30,170 nt of DNA from JBDLSY01 sp041170585 (lineage in GTDB: Bacteria; Pseudomonadota; Gammaproteobacteria; Burkholderiales; Burkholderiaceae_C). Shown here one piece after another: positions 20,319-29,433 of the stretch; the stretch's first letter is position 1; each line of letters begins with the position of its first letter. The stretch spans positions 1 to 30,170 of the forward strand of contig JBEDNN010000005.1 in NCBI GenBank assembly GCA_041170585.1, given 5' to 3'. Both the position numbers and the translations under genes were made by a program. The notes below the pieces were generated by a model, which was not told the origin of the DNA, made no database searches, and saw only the letters and a program-made list of their open reading frames with translations.

Positions 20319-21926
20319 TTATTCAATATTCCACCCCAGTACTTCAAATATTTTTTTGCCTTTAATATACGTTTCATTCAACTCTGCTTGAGAATTTGAA
20401 TCAGCAACAATTGCCCCGCCTACTTGTACACTTACACGTCCTTTTGTCACAATCGCAGTACGAATAACTACAGATAAATCCAACGAACCTGTATGGTTAA
20501 AATAGCCTATTGCCCCTGCATATACCCCACGCTTTACGGGTTCTAGCGCATCAATAATTTCCATAGCACGAATTTTTGGGGCACCAGTCATAGAGCCCGG
20601 TGGCCAACATGCTTTTAATAAATCAACCGTATCTTGTGAGGTATGTAATGACGCTGTAATGGTAGATACCATTTGCCAAACACTGGGGTGAGGTTCAATT
20701 TCAAATAAATGCTTAACCTTTACACTACCAATGTCTGCGACTCGTCCTATATCGTTACGCATCAAATCAACTATCATTACATTTTCGGCACGGTCTTTTA
20801 TACTGTTTTTTAAATCACTTTTTGATATTTGATCATCTTTAAACTCATAATAACGGGGACATGTTCCTTTAATTGGTTTTGCGGTTATTTGGCGGTGTTG
20901 TACTTGTAAAAATTGCTCTGGTGATACGCTCACAATTGCAGAGTCACCAATTTCTATATACGCAGAATAAGGGGCTGGGTTTGTAGCAGTTAATGCTTGA
21001 TACAAGGCAAATGAATCACCCGCAAAACTGCCGTCTATTCTATGCGATAAATTGGCTTGCAAAATATCGCCCGCTCTGATGTACTCTAGTACCGACTCGG
21101 CTTGTTCTAAATAATTAGAGGCTGTTGTTTTAAAAGTAGGCTCACCCGCTATAAATGTGGGTAACGTCACTTCAAAAGCCTTAGGTTCATTTGAAAAAGT
21201 ACCTTGTGCCGCACTTAAAGTATTGTTCCAAATAGCACTGCGATCTATATTGTTTTCAAATAAGCACCTTAAATCCATTGTACAAAAGTACCATACTTGT
21301 TGAGTATGCTCATACGCTAATACGTGGTCACAGACATATAAATATAAATCAGGTAATTCGGTATCAGCTACCGCAATAGTGGGTAAATGCTCAATTGAAC
21401 GAACCAAGTCATACCCTAAATATCCAACTAAACCAGACGTAAAATTTAGACCGATAGGGGGCGTAACATCAGTGATTTTATGGGCTTGATTTTGATTCGC
21501 TGTACTTTGATTGATTATATGGACACTTTTTAAAACATCACGTACTGCCTCAAAGGGGTTTGACCATTTTTTTAATGCCGTTGTAATACTACTATCATCA
21601 TCATTACTACTATCACTACTACTATTACCATTAGCATCATTATTATTACTATTGTTAATATTGTTACTATTGCTATTGTTGTTAATATTAATATTTTTAA
21701 TTAAATATAAAGCCGCACCAATATCTGAAGATTTTAGTATGGCTAATGCTGGGCCTGTAATATAAGACCACCGTGGTACTGTCCCAACATGTTCGGCTTC
21801 TACAATATGCGATGGTTGTACACTTTCTAATAAAGCAACGTGTAACAAACCTGCTTTTTTTAACCGTAAAAAAACAGTTTGAGGCATATCAAGTAAGGTT
21901 AAAGGAGTGATAACTGAATGCGTCAT
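20319..21926 (-). CDS. pabB: Aminodeoxychorismate synthase component I
   Basis: The 535-residue enzyme makes 4-amino-4-deoxychorismate from chorismate for folate synthesis, with a glutaminase subunit not seen here. The motif KPIKGTCPR carries the lysine that marks PabB (anthranilate synthases have a different residue). Also present are LGYDLVRSIEHLP, DILQANLSHRIDG, KDRAENVMIVDLMRNDIGRV, PPGSMTGAPKIRAMEIIDAL and GGAIVADSNSQAE. It is longer than usual (about 450) because of a low-complexity insert at about residues 75-115, almost pure Asn/Ser/Asp, encoded by a microsatellite (21590-21705). I prefer the ATG at 21926; the frame opens at 21947, but those codons lie in an IS terminus. The stop lies in the MITE target duplication. 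Confidence 0.93.
   Translation of the reverse strand: MTHSVITPLTLLDMPQTVFLRLKKAGLLHVALLESVQPSHIVEAEHVGTVPRWSYITGPALAILKSSDIGAALYLIKNININNNSNSNNINNSNNNDANGNSSSDSSNDDDSSITTALKKWSNPFEAVRDVLKSVHIINQSTANQNQAHKITDVTPPIGLNFTSGLVGYLGYDLVRSIEHLPTIAVADTELPDLYLYVCDHVLAYEHTQQVWYFCTMDLRCLFENNIDRSAIWNNTLSAAQGTFSNEPKAFEVTLPTFIAGEPTFKTTASNYLEQAESVLEYIRAGDILQANLSHRIDGSFAGDSFALYQALTATNPAPYSAYIEIGDSAIVSVSPEQFLQVQHRQITAKPIKGTCPRYYEFKDDQISKSDLKNSIKDRAENVMIVDLMRNDIGRVADIGSVKVKHLFEIEPHPSVWQMVSTITASLHTSQDTVDLLKACWPPGSMTGAPKIRAMEIIDALEPVKRGVYAGAIGYFNHTGSLDLSVVIRTAIVTKGRVSVQVGGAIVADSNSQAELNETYIKGKKIFEVLGWNIE
21590..21705. repeat. Intragenic microsatellite in pabB
   Basis: About 115 bp of trinucleotide-like repeats (ATT, ACT, GTT and TTA mixtures) encode runs of Asn, Ser and Asp with few interruptions. 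It looks like slippage expansion at a tolerated surface loop. A plus-strand frame through it is only a shadow. Confidence 0.85.
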
Positions 21927-21936
21927 AATAAAATAA

Positions 21937-22040
21937 GGTAATGTCAAAATATTACTGAATCAATAATGGAAAAAACAGAGCAGACGTTACAAATGTATCC
22001 GTGCAAAGATTGTTTAAGTTATAAAATTTATGTTAAGCCC
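21937..22040 (+). mobile_element. Decayed IS1-like remnant upstream of pabB
   Basis: GGTAATGTCAAAATATTACT at 21937 resembles the left end of the IS and MITEs. About 45 bp later the sequence CAGACGTTACAAATGTATCC followed by GTGCAAAGATTGT (21981-22013) resembles the InsA zinc-finger segment of the IS (around 7398-7425), encoding EQTLQMYPCKDCLSY against SQTYKCKDCSNY. The distance between the two is too short, so the remnant is internally deleted. It has no right end that I can find. Confidence 0.6.
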
Positions 22041-22075
22041 GTTTAATGTTTAATATTTAATGTTTAATGTTTAAT
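22041..22075. repeat. Heptamer tandem repeat (GTTTAAT x5)
   Basis: Five 7-bp units, with one first-base change in the third unit. The rest of the spacer to 22291 is A/T-rich, with an 8-bp hairpin CAAATCCA/TGGATTTG at 22104-22125, and no gene. Confidence 0.9.
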
Positions 22076-22291
22076 TTTAATATTAGCGATACTATTTATT
22101 AAACAAATCCATAGCAGTGGATTTGATTTATATTTGATTTAATAAATACTTGATTTATTTAGTAATTTAAGTAAATTATTTAGTAATTTATTTATAATCA
22201 TAAATTACGTTAAAAATTTAACTTCTTTAGTTCTTTTAATAAAATTAAATAAAATAAATTAAGCATACTACAACCTAATAAAATAATAATA

Positions 22292-24667
22292 ATGATTATT
22301 CAATCTATCCAAGTCATTAAGAAAAATAATTTTTTTAAAATAAAAAAATTTACTACAGCCATAAAAATTGCAGCGTGCCTAAGTATTGTTGCCAGCACTA
22401 ACCCTGTATTGTCACAAACACAAGCCGAGTTAATGGCTTCTATGCAACAACAAGCATCAACACCAGCATTAATAATACGTAATTCTTCTACGCCACAATT
22501 AACAAATTCGACGCCACAAATATTGAATAATGCAGTACCTAACACGGCTACAAGTAATATTGATCGTAAACCTGTTGAATTGACTGAAACAGAATTTCAA
22601 CGGTTTATTAAGCGTACAACTGGGCAATCACCACAATCTTACGGTGCTCAACTGTTTACCAATCCCGATTTTCTGACTGGCTCTAGTACTAACGACACTA
22701 CACCTGTTAATGCTGATTATCTGCTGGGTATTGGTGATGAAGTCGTCATTCGTGCTTGGGGTTCAATTGATGTTGATTTCAGTAGCTCAATTGACCGTAA
22801 TGGTCAAATTGTTTTACCTAAAGTCGGTATTATTCGTTTAGCGGGTGTCAAAGCTAGCCAACTTGAACCGATGGTACAACAGATTTTTGGACGTTTTTAC
22901 CGTGGTTTTCACATGAATGTAACATTAGGCAAACTACGTCCTTTACGCGTGTATGTGGTTGGGCAGGCGATACAACCTAAAATGTATGTTATGCCTGCGA
23001 TGAGTACTTTTTTATCGGCTATTTTTGCTTCTGGAGGGCCTTCTAGCAAGGGCAGCATGAGAAACATTACTTTGCAGCGTGCTGGTAAAACAGTCGTCTC
23101 ATTTGATGTGTATGATTTTTTACTCAAAGGAGACCGTAGTAAGGACATTGATTTACGTGATGGTGATACTATAGTATTTAATACGGCTGGTAGCCGTGTT
23201 GCGGTGTTGGGTGCGACTGATTTGCCTTATATTTATGAATTAAAGCAAAATGAACGGTTATTAGGTGATTTATTGGGTTATATCGGTGGATTAAATGCAA
23301 CAACCAGCTTAAATAACGCGTCTATTGAACGTTTAGCCCCTTCACAAGACACAGCACGTAGCTTGATTAAACTTAGTTTAGACGCTTCATCACAAAGAAC
23401 AGTTGTTTTAAAAGATGGGGACATTTTAACTTTGCAAGCGGTACGCGATGAGTTTGAAAATGTTGTAACTTTGCGTGGTAACGTAGCAATGCCTTTGCGT
23501 TATCCTTACCGTGAACAAATGCGTATCAGTGATTTAATTCCTGACCGCCAAGCTTTAATCACAGCTGATTATTTTGCGCGTAAAAATATTTTGGTGCAGT
23601 CTATACAAACCAAACCCAGTATTGCATCGGAAAACAAAGGTGCGGGCTTCACATTAAGCAATGCTACGGCTGAAAAACCTAAAACCAACGCTGAAGCAGT
23701 TTTACAAGACAGTCTAAATTTAGCAGACAATATCAATTGGGACTATGCCGTTATTGAACGCTTAACTGATAATTTAACAGTGCAGTTAATCCCTTTTAAT
23801 TTAGGTAAAGCCGTTTTAGAGCGTGATGATTCAAATAACCTTGTATTAAAAGCAGGAGATATCGTTAGTGTGTTTAGCAACCGTGATTTGCGTATTGCAC
23901 AATCAAAATTAACCCGTACCGTTAAGTTAGAAGGCGAGTTTAATGCGGGCGGTGTTTATCAAGCATTGCCTAATGAAACACTGTTACAGTTAGTACAACG
24001 TGTAGGTGGATTAACTGACAAAGCCTATGTATATGGTGCTGTATTAACACGAAAAACAGTACAGTCCAATCAGCAAAAAGCGATGGATTCGACTTTAGAA
24101 AAACTAGAGCGTGATTTGAATTTACAATCACTGACTCGAGCAACCAGTTCAGAAAATGCAGCGCAACAAGCACAGTCCGTACAAGCTTCACAACAGTTTT
24201 TAAACCAGTTAAAAAGCGTCAAAGCTTCGGGGCGTATTGCGATGGATATACCACCGACTGCTTACTTGCGTGATATACCCGATATTGCGGTTGAAGATGG
24301 TGATACTTTGTATGTTCCACCGCAACAAGCGACCGTATCAATTGTAGGAGCGGTTCATAATGAAAACACAGTACTCCATGTGCCTAATAAATCTTTAAAG
24401 CAATACTTATCTCAAGCCGGTGATTTAACAGCCAGTGCTGATGCTGATAACATTTATGTACTCCGTGCCAATGGCAGCATTACTCGTAAAACTAATGGCT
24501 GGTTAGGCTGGTTGGGTTCTGAAGTTGTATTACATCCTGGTGATGCGATTATCGTACCAGAAAATATTCGTCGCTTTGACACACTAAATAACTATAAAAA
24601 CTGGGCTAGTATATTTTCACAGTTTTCTTTAGGCGTGGCCAGTTTAAAAGTATTGGGAATTTACTAA
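22292..24667 (+). CDS. Outer-membrane polysaccharide export protein (SLBB repeats; Wza/GfcE/KpsD type)
   Basis: The 791-residue protein is a polysaccharide export protein. A Lys-rich start and a hydrophobic stretch (about 24-40, ending NPVLSQ) form the signal peptide. The polysaccharide-export domain begins near residue 145 (DYLLGIGDEVVIRAWGSID, IDRNGQIVLPKVGIIRLAG, GFHMNVTLGKLRPLRVYVVG). At least four SLBB-like segments follow, each with a strand such as VAVLGATDLPYIYEL, VTLRGNVAMPLRYPYRE, VKLEGEFNAGGVYQALP or VSIVGAVHNENTVLHVP and a linked 'DGDTL.V' motif. I see no lipobox. The long form with many SLBB units resembles KpsD and related proteins. Proteins of this family form the channel that passes capsule or exopolysaccharide across the outer membrane. 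Its TAA overlaps the next ATG by one base, so the two are coupled. Confidence 0.9.
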   Translation: MIIQSIQVIKKNNFFKIKKFTTAIKIAACLSIVASTNPVLSQTQAELMASMQQQASTPALIIRNSSTPQLTNSTPQILNNAVPNTATSNIDRKPVELTETEFQRFIKRTTGQSPQSYGAQLFTNPDFLTGSSTNDTTPVNADYLLGIGDEVVIRAWGSIDVDFSSSIDRNGQIVLPKVGIIRLAGVKASQLEPMVQQIFGRFYRGFHMNVTLGKLRPLRVYVVGQAIQPKMYVMPAMSTFLSAIFASGGPSSKGSMRNITLQRAGKTVVSFDVYDFLLKGDRSKDIDLRDGDTIVFNTAGSRVAVLGATDLPYIYELKQNERLLGDLLGYIGGLNATTSLNNASIERLAPSQDTARSLIKLSLDASSQRTVVLKDGDILTLQAVRDEFENVVTLRGNVAMPLRYPYREQMRISDLIPDRQALITADYFARKNILVQSIQTKPSIASENKGAGFTLSNATAEKPKTNAEAVLQDSLNLADNINWDYAVIERLTDNLTVQLIPFNLGKAVLERDDSNNLVLKAGDIVSVFSNRDLRIAQSKLTRTVKLEGEFNAGGVYQALPNETLLQLVQRVGGLTDKAYVYGAVLTRKTVQSNQQKAMDSTLEKLERDLNLQSLTRATSSENAAQQAQSVQASQQFLNQLKSVKASGRIAMDIPPTAYLRDIPDIAVEDGDTLYVPPQQATVSIVGAVHNENTVLHVPNKSLKQYLSQAGDLTASADADNIYVLRANGSITRKTNGWLGWLGSEVVLHPGDAIIVPENIRRFDTLNNYKNWASIFSQFSLGVASLKVLGIY

Positions 24668-25845
24668 TGCAAACTATTAATCCTAACTTGAATAATGCGT
24701 TAAATACACATTCAGCGGCTTATGATGATGAGATGCCGATTAATATATCAGCCATTATTACCGCGTTATTGACCCACAAACTATGGTTACTGATTATTTC
24801 AACAATAGGGATTGTTGCCGCAGTTATCGTTGCTCTTTTACAGCCTAAATACTTTAACGCACAAATACGGCTTATGCCGCCCACCAGCAATTCAGGCTCT
24901 GGACAAGCTGCTTTACTGGGTGCATTGGGAGGGGCTGGCGGTGCAGCCAGTATGCTAGGAATTAAGACACCTGGAGATTTATATATAGGTTTATTAAAAA
25001 GCCGCTCTATTATTGACCATGTAATTGCTAAATTTTCATTAAAAGAAGTGTATAAGATCAAGACAGCGCAAAATACTAGATTACAACTTGCTAATTTAAC
25101 AAAAGTAGTCGCAGGAAAAGATGGCATTATCAATATTGATGTAGAAGATCAAGATCCTAAACGGGCAGCAGCTATAGCCAATGAATATTTTTATGCACTA
25201 CAAAATATGATGCAACGTATGGCGATAACTGAAGCAGGACAACGGCGTTTATTTTTTGAAACTCAATTAAAGCAAGCTAAAAATCAATTAACAGATGCAG
25301 AAGAAGCATTTAAAATGATGCAACAAACGACGGGTGTTTTACAATTAGATACTCAAGGAAAAGTCGCGATTGAAGCGATAGCAAGAATACGTGCGGCTAT
25401 TTCTGCGAAAGAAGTTGAACTGGCCTCTTTACGACAATATGCAACCCCTGAAAATCCAGATTATCAACGCAAATCTATTGAAATGGATGCTTTACGCAAT
25501 GAATCTAGTAAGCTAGAACGTTCGCAAACAGGTGATGCTAATCAGGTAGCTAACTTAGGCAATAATAAAAAATTAACTGATTCAGGTATGGATTACGCGC
25601 GGCGTTTACGCGATTTAAAATATGCTGAAACAGTATTTGAATTACTGGCTAAACAATTTGAGTTTGCCCGTTTAGATGAGTCGCGTGATGTAACTAGTCT
25701 ACAATTAATTGATGAAGCCATTGTACCAGAGTTGCCTTCACGTCCAAACCGTACACTTTTAATATTAGCAGGCAGTTTATTTAGTTTATTGTTTGCTGTA
25801 GCTATAGTGTTGTTAAAAACACGCAAACAATGGTTACAGCAATGA
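24667..25845 (+). CDS. Polysaccharide co-polymerase / export inner-membrane protein (Wzz/KpsE type)
   Basis: The 392-residue protein has the Wzz-type plan. A short cytoplasmic N-terminus (PINISAIITALLTHKLWLLI) leads into a first membrane helix (about residues 36-55). A large periplasmic domain with coiled-coil stretches (about 190-320, e.g. LFFETQLKQAKNQLTDAEEA) follows, then the motif AIVPELPSRPNR directly before the second membrane helix (about 365-385). The short tail after the second helix has no tyrosine kinase domain, so it is like KpsE rather than Wzc. Such proteins set chain length or bridge the envelope with the outer-membrane channel encoded just upstream. A Gly/Ala-rich segment (about 79-98) is a usual feature of this group. 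Confidence 0.88.
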   Translation: MQTINPNLNNALNTHSAAYDDEMPINISAIITALLTHKLWLLIISTIGIVAAVIVALLQPKYFNAQIRLMPPTSNSGSGQAALLGALGGAGGAASMLGIKTPGDLYIGLLKSRSIIDHVIAKFSLKEVYKIKTAQNTRLQLANLTKVVAGKDGIINIDVEDQDPKRAAAIANEYFYALQNMMQRMAITEAGQRRLFFETQLKQAKNQLTDAEEAFKMMQQTTGVLQLDTQGKVAIEAIARIRAAISAKEVELASLRQYATPENPDYQRKSIEMDALRNESSKLERSQTGDANQVANLGNNKKLTDSGMDYARRLRDLKYAETVFELLAKQFEFARLDESRDVTSLQLIDEAIVPELPSRPNRTLLILAGSLFSLLFAVAIVLLKTRKQWLQQ

Positions 25846-25985
25846 GTTTATTCGTAAACTACAATTTAAACGTGTAAAATAATAAAAGTTTGTGCGATAA
25901 ATTATTACCGTTCATACTTAATAGTTTAATAATCAACAACCCACCCACTACTTAATAAGTATATTTTTAATTTTAGGAGTCATTC

Positions 25986-26315
25986 ATGAAAAAAATCGTT
26001 GCCACTATTTTAGCTACCGCTATCGTTGCTAGTCCAGTTTATGTATCTGCTGATAACCATCCTAATAAATCAAATTCAAGCACATCACAAAATATGATGG
26101 GTCAAAATACAACAGGTCAAAATATGATGGTTCAAAATACATCACAACAAACTTTAACTACCGCATCGCGTGGTTATAGTGCTGTAAATTCAATGGCTTC
26201 ATTGCCTTCTATTTCAGCAGTATCTCCTGCTACTAAATGGGTAGGCTATGGTATTGTCGGTGCTGTGGTTGCAGGTGCAATTGTGACTGCTACTAAGACT
26301 ACTAGTAACCATTAA
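25986..26315 (+). CDS. Small exported YjbE/GfcA-like protein
   Basis: The 109-residue protein has a clear signal peptide (MKKIVATILATAIVASPVYV, cleavage after VSA). Next come four tandem pentapeptides of the QN-x-x-x type (residues 36-55; 15-bp DNA repeats at about 26086-26150), a Ser/Thr/Ala-rich middle, and a glycine-zipper helix near the end (WVGYGIVGAVVAGAIVTA). Size, composition and position before a yjbH-type gene resemble E. coli YjbE and GfcA, small secreted proteins of the yjbEFGH and group 4 capsule operons. The similarity is in features rather than in alignable sequence, so the name is inference. AGGAG 6 nt upstream supports the start. A strong terminator follows 90 bp after the stop. 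Confidence 0.65.
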   Translation: MKKIVATILATAIVASPVYVSADNHPNKSNSSTSQNMMGQNTTGQNMMVQNTSQQTLTTASRGYSAVNSMASLPSISAVSPATKWVGYGIVGAVVAGAIVTATKTTSNH

Positions 26316-26405
26316 TCAATATTAATTGTCTATAGCTTAATTAATGCATCTTAATTAGCATATTTATAATATCTATAGATAAAAGTATTATTAGTTGTTG
26401 TTTAA

Positions 26406-26437
26406 AAGAGCCTTAATCTAATGATAAGGCTCTTTTT
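26406..26437 (+). terminator. Rho-independent terminator after the YjbE-like gene
   Basis: A perfect 10-bp stem AAGAGCCTTA/TAAGGCTCTT with a 9-nt loop runs straight into a short T-run. It lies between the small exported protein gene and the yjbH-PAP2 gene, giving partial or complete separation of their expression. Confidence 0.88.
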
Positions 26438-26471
26438 ACATTTATTTTATGACTATTTTCCACCCACACCT

Positions 26472-29387
26472 ATGCCTTTATTTGCACGTAGTATTTGTAC
26501 ACTTAGTTTAATTTTCTTATTTAGTGCCAGCTATGCTGCAGACAGTGAGTTAATTGCTATGCCTACTGGGCGATTAGACCAAGACGGTACTTGGCGTAAT
26601 GACTTTTCATTTGTCAAACCATACCCTACTTTTCGAACGCAGGCTACTATTTTGCCTTGGTTACAAGGTGGTTTAGGCATTGTAAGGGTGATGGGAGTAG
26701 ATGGTTTTCCAAATAGTTTAGGCAATAACTACACAGATTTTAAGAAAAGTTACGGTGACTATAAAGACAAAACTTTATTTGGACGGATTAAAATTACTGA
26801 TGAAACTAAGCAAATACCAGCGACCGCTTTGATTGTACAAGACCCAATAGGTACCAGTTTATTTAAAAGTACTGCAGTGGCTGCCAGTAAACGGTTTATA
26901 GTGAATAATATTCCTGTTGATACTACAGTAGGCTACGGTACGGGACGAATTAAAGGGATTTTTGGTGGTATTAAAGCAACAGTACCCAGTGTATCAGGTT
27001 TAAAAATAATGATAGAAAAAGATGCGAATCATTATTTAAGTGATAAATTTGCTCAAGAAACAGGACTCAATAAATTAAGTCGTAGCCAACGCACTATTAA
27101 TTATGGTGTGGAATATACCCCAGACAATAGTGCTTGGAGTATGCGTCTTGCGCGTCGCATGGGAACAACAGAAATACAAGTACAACATACTGTTGATAAT
27201 AATATACGAGATATTAATCCTAAAAATAATGAAAAGCCCCGTTTTAGAATACCTTTAAAGCAGCCAACTGCAGCTCAATGGAATAGTAACTCTGCTCATT
27301 TAGAAGCGATGCGCCAAGTATTACACAGTTATGGTTTTAAAAATATTCGTATTAAATATACTGATTCTAATCGCTTACAACTGACACTTAGCCATGCAAC
27401 CCAGTTGTATGCTAGCAGTGCAGTGGGTGATGCTGTACATATTGCATTAAAAACGACCCCTCAAGAAACTAAGTCTATCGCAGTCATTTATATTAATGAC
27501 GAAACAAATTTAGCCACATCAGAATATCTGTTTACTGACTTAGCCGCTTTAAATAGTTATTTAGAAGGGCAATCTTCGCAACAAAATTTATTGGCTTCTT
27601 TTAAACTGAACGCCCCTACACCGCATAGTATTGATGCAGTGGCAACATCTATAGAGCAATCACTACCGTTTAATACCGCCGATAAAATCGCTGTATTGGG
27701 TGGATACACTTTGCCGCAATTAGGATTAACTGCACGTAGAGAAAACCCTTCTTTTCAAATCACACCGCTAGGTTTAACTTGGGACAGTGGCGGCGAGAAA
27801 CGTTATCGTGCTGGCTTTTCTCCGAAAATCTCTAGTTATTTAAATGGCCCTGGTGGTTTACAATATGCGGTGAAAGCAGAAGCCCAGTTGGAAGCCAAGC
27901 TCAATAAAAATACCTATGCCAATGTAATTTTTAATAAAACTTTAACCGAAAATATTAGTAAATTAGGGATTGGTGCTTCAAACAGTACTCAACATAAGGT
28001 TCGCTCGCGCAGTGCATTTTATGAAATAGGTAAACAAGCTAAATTAGATTTGGCGGTTATTAATCATTTTAAGCATTTAGGTAAAAATGTATATGGCCGT
28101 GTCAATGCAGGTATTTTTGAACGCGCTTATGCAGGTATCGGTGGACAAGTTTTGTATGCACCTACTCAATCACCTTGGGCGGTTGATTTAAGTATAGATA
28201 CAGTCGCCCAGCGTGATGAACAGACTATGTTTGGTTTAAATGGTTATCGCACAACCACCGTCTTAGCAGCGCTACATTACCGTTTGCCTATGGAAACGAA
28301 CCTTACTTTACGTGCAGGACGCTTTTTAGCAAAAGATGTGGGCGTTCGTATGGAATTTAAACGGCGTTTTTGGGGAGGTACTGAATTAGGTGCGTGGATG
28401 TCAGTCACAAATGCTAAAGACTATGGGGTAGGTAGGAGCAACTATCGTGATAAAGGCTTGTTAATTAGTTTACCTTTTGATGGTATGTTGCCTAACTACA
28501 GCAGACAAAAAGCAAGTATCGCTTTGTCGCCGTGGACACGTGATATTGCACAAATGGTTAGCAACCCTGCTGATTTATACAATTTATTAAAAGAAGATTG
28601 GCGTAATAACCGTGTACAAAATGGTTTAGAGCGGTTTGCGGGTGTATCTGATTATGATGGTCAGGTTCATTTAGGGGCACTTGCCATTAATGACGGGATT
28701 ATCCCTCCAATTAATAATGCAATTCGTTCATTTCAACAAGGTATACAACACGTAAACTGGCGTAATATGCTTGCAACGGGGGCAGTTTTTACTGTGCTTA
28801 CTGCCTCATCAGACCGTGCTATGAACCGCAATGTTATTCATTTATTAAAAAATTCGGCAATGCAACGTCGTTTTAAACAGGTAGACGATATTACTAGTGG
28901 ACTTACATTTTTGGGTATGGGTGCATCAGCTTTATGGGCTTATGATGGCAGTAATTATGCGCGCAGTCATGTTGCTTTGGCCAGTTTAGAATCATCAGCT
29001 GCTGCGGTACTGGCAGCGACTAGCTTAAAGTACTTGACCAACAGAGCGCGTCCTTCATCTGGCTTAAGTAATACTAGCTTTGGTACAAAAAATCGGGGTG
29101 ATAGTAGCTTTCCATCAAGGCACATGGCCATGGTAACCGCCTTGGTTACGCCGTATGCGTTGCACTATGATGCGCCTATTTTATATACTTTACCGCTATT
29201 AACTGCCGTAGGACGTATGGGCACTCGTCAGCACTGGTTTAGTGATGTTGCCGTAGGCGGGGCGATGGGTTATGCTTTAGGGAATTTATTTTACAACGCA
29301 CACACGGCTCAAATGGGTAAACAACGTAGCCCAATTTTATTTAATGCAACGACTAACGCTTTGTCAATTACGATTCCAACAAAATAA
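26472..29387 (+). CDS. YjbH-like outer-membrane protein fused to a PAP2 phosphatase
   Basis: The 971-residue protein joins two families. The N-terminus is a signal peptide (MPLFARSICTLSLIFLFSAS, cleavage near SYA-ADS). Residues about 30-720 resemble YjbH/GfcD (DUF940): PTGRLDQDGTWRNDFSFVKP, then a beta-rich region and the barrel-like segment near VDLSIDTVAQRDEQTMFGLN and RAGRFLAKDVGVRMEFKRRF. Residues about 780-960 are a PAP2 phosphatase with all three signature motifs: KYLTNRARP (about 852-860), SSFPSRHM (about 878-885) and GRMGTRQHWFSDV (Arg, His and Asp of the third motif). PAP2 enzymes act on lipid phosphates such as undecaprenyl pyrophosphate. I chose the ATG at 26472; the frame opens at 26421, inside the upstream terminator. 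The fusion suggests one polypeptide handles export and a lipid-phosphate step. Confidence 0.85.
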   Translation: MPLFARSICTLSLIFLFSASYAADSELIAMPTGRLDQDGTWRNDFSFVKPYPTFRTQATILPWLQGGLGIVRVMGVDGFPNSLGNNYTDFKKSYGDYKDKTLFGRIKITDETKQIPATALIVQDPIGTSLFKSTAVAASKRFIVNNIPVDTTVGYGTGRIKGIFGGIKATVPSVSGLKIMIEKDANHYLSDKFAQETGLNKLSRSQRTINYGVEYTPDNSAWSMRLARRMGTTEIQVQHTVDNNIRDINPKNNEKPRFRIPLKQPTAAQWNSNSAHLEAMRQVLHSYGFKNIRIKYTDSNRLQLTLSHATQLYASSAVGDAVHIALKTTPQETKSIAVIYINDETNLATSEYLFTDLAALNSYLEGQSSQQNLLASFKLNAPTPHSIDAVATSIEQSLPFNTADKIAVLGGYTLPQLGLTARRENPSFQITPLGLTWDSGGEKRYRAGFSPKISSYLNGPGGLQYAVKAEAQLEAKLNKNTYANVIFNKTLTENISKLGIGASNSTQHKVRSRSAFYEIGKQAKLDLAVINHFKHLGKNVYGRVNAGIFERAYAGIGGQVLYAPTQSPWAVDLSIDTVAQRDEQTMFGLNGYRTTTVLAALHYRLPMETNLTLRAGRFLAKDVGVRMEFKRRFWGGTELGAWMSVTNAKDYGVGRSNYRDKGLLISLPFDGMLPNYSRQKASIALSPWTRDIAQMVSNPADLYNLLKEDWRNNRVQNGLERFAGVSDYDGQVHLGALAINDGIIPPINNAIRSFQQGIQHVNWRNMLATGAVFTVLTASSDRAMNRNVIHLLKNSAMQRRFKQVDDITSGLTFLGMGASALWAYDGSNYARSHVALASLESSAAAVLAATSLKYLTNRARPSSGLSNTSFGTKNRGDSSFPSRHMAMVTALVTPYALHYDAPILYTLPLLTAVGRMGTRQHWFSDVAVGGAMGYALGNLFYNAHTAQMGKQRSPILFNATTNALSITIPTK

Positions 29388-29421
29388 ACAATATTAATAA
29401 TATAAACAATATTAATAATAT
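29386..29421. repeat. Two 18-bp tandem repeats after the yjbH-PAP2 gene
   Basis: AAACAATATTAATAATAT is present twice in exact copies (29386-29403 and 29404-29421), followed by a partial third. Confidence 0.93.
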
Positions 29422-29433
29422 AAACAAAACATT

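Noticed and set aside
21511..21765. Plus-strand 84-codon Leu-rich frame
   Set aside because: Antisense shadow of the Asn/Ser microsatellite in pabB.
26421..26471. 17-codon extension of the yjbH-PAP2 gene
   Set aside because: It starts inside the loop and stem of a strong terminator; the signal peptide begins at 26472.
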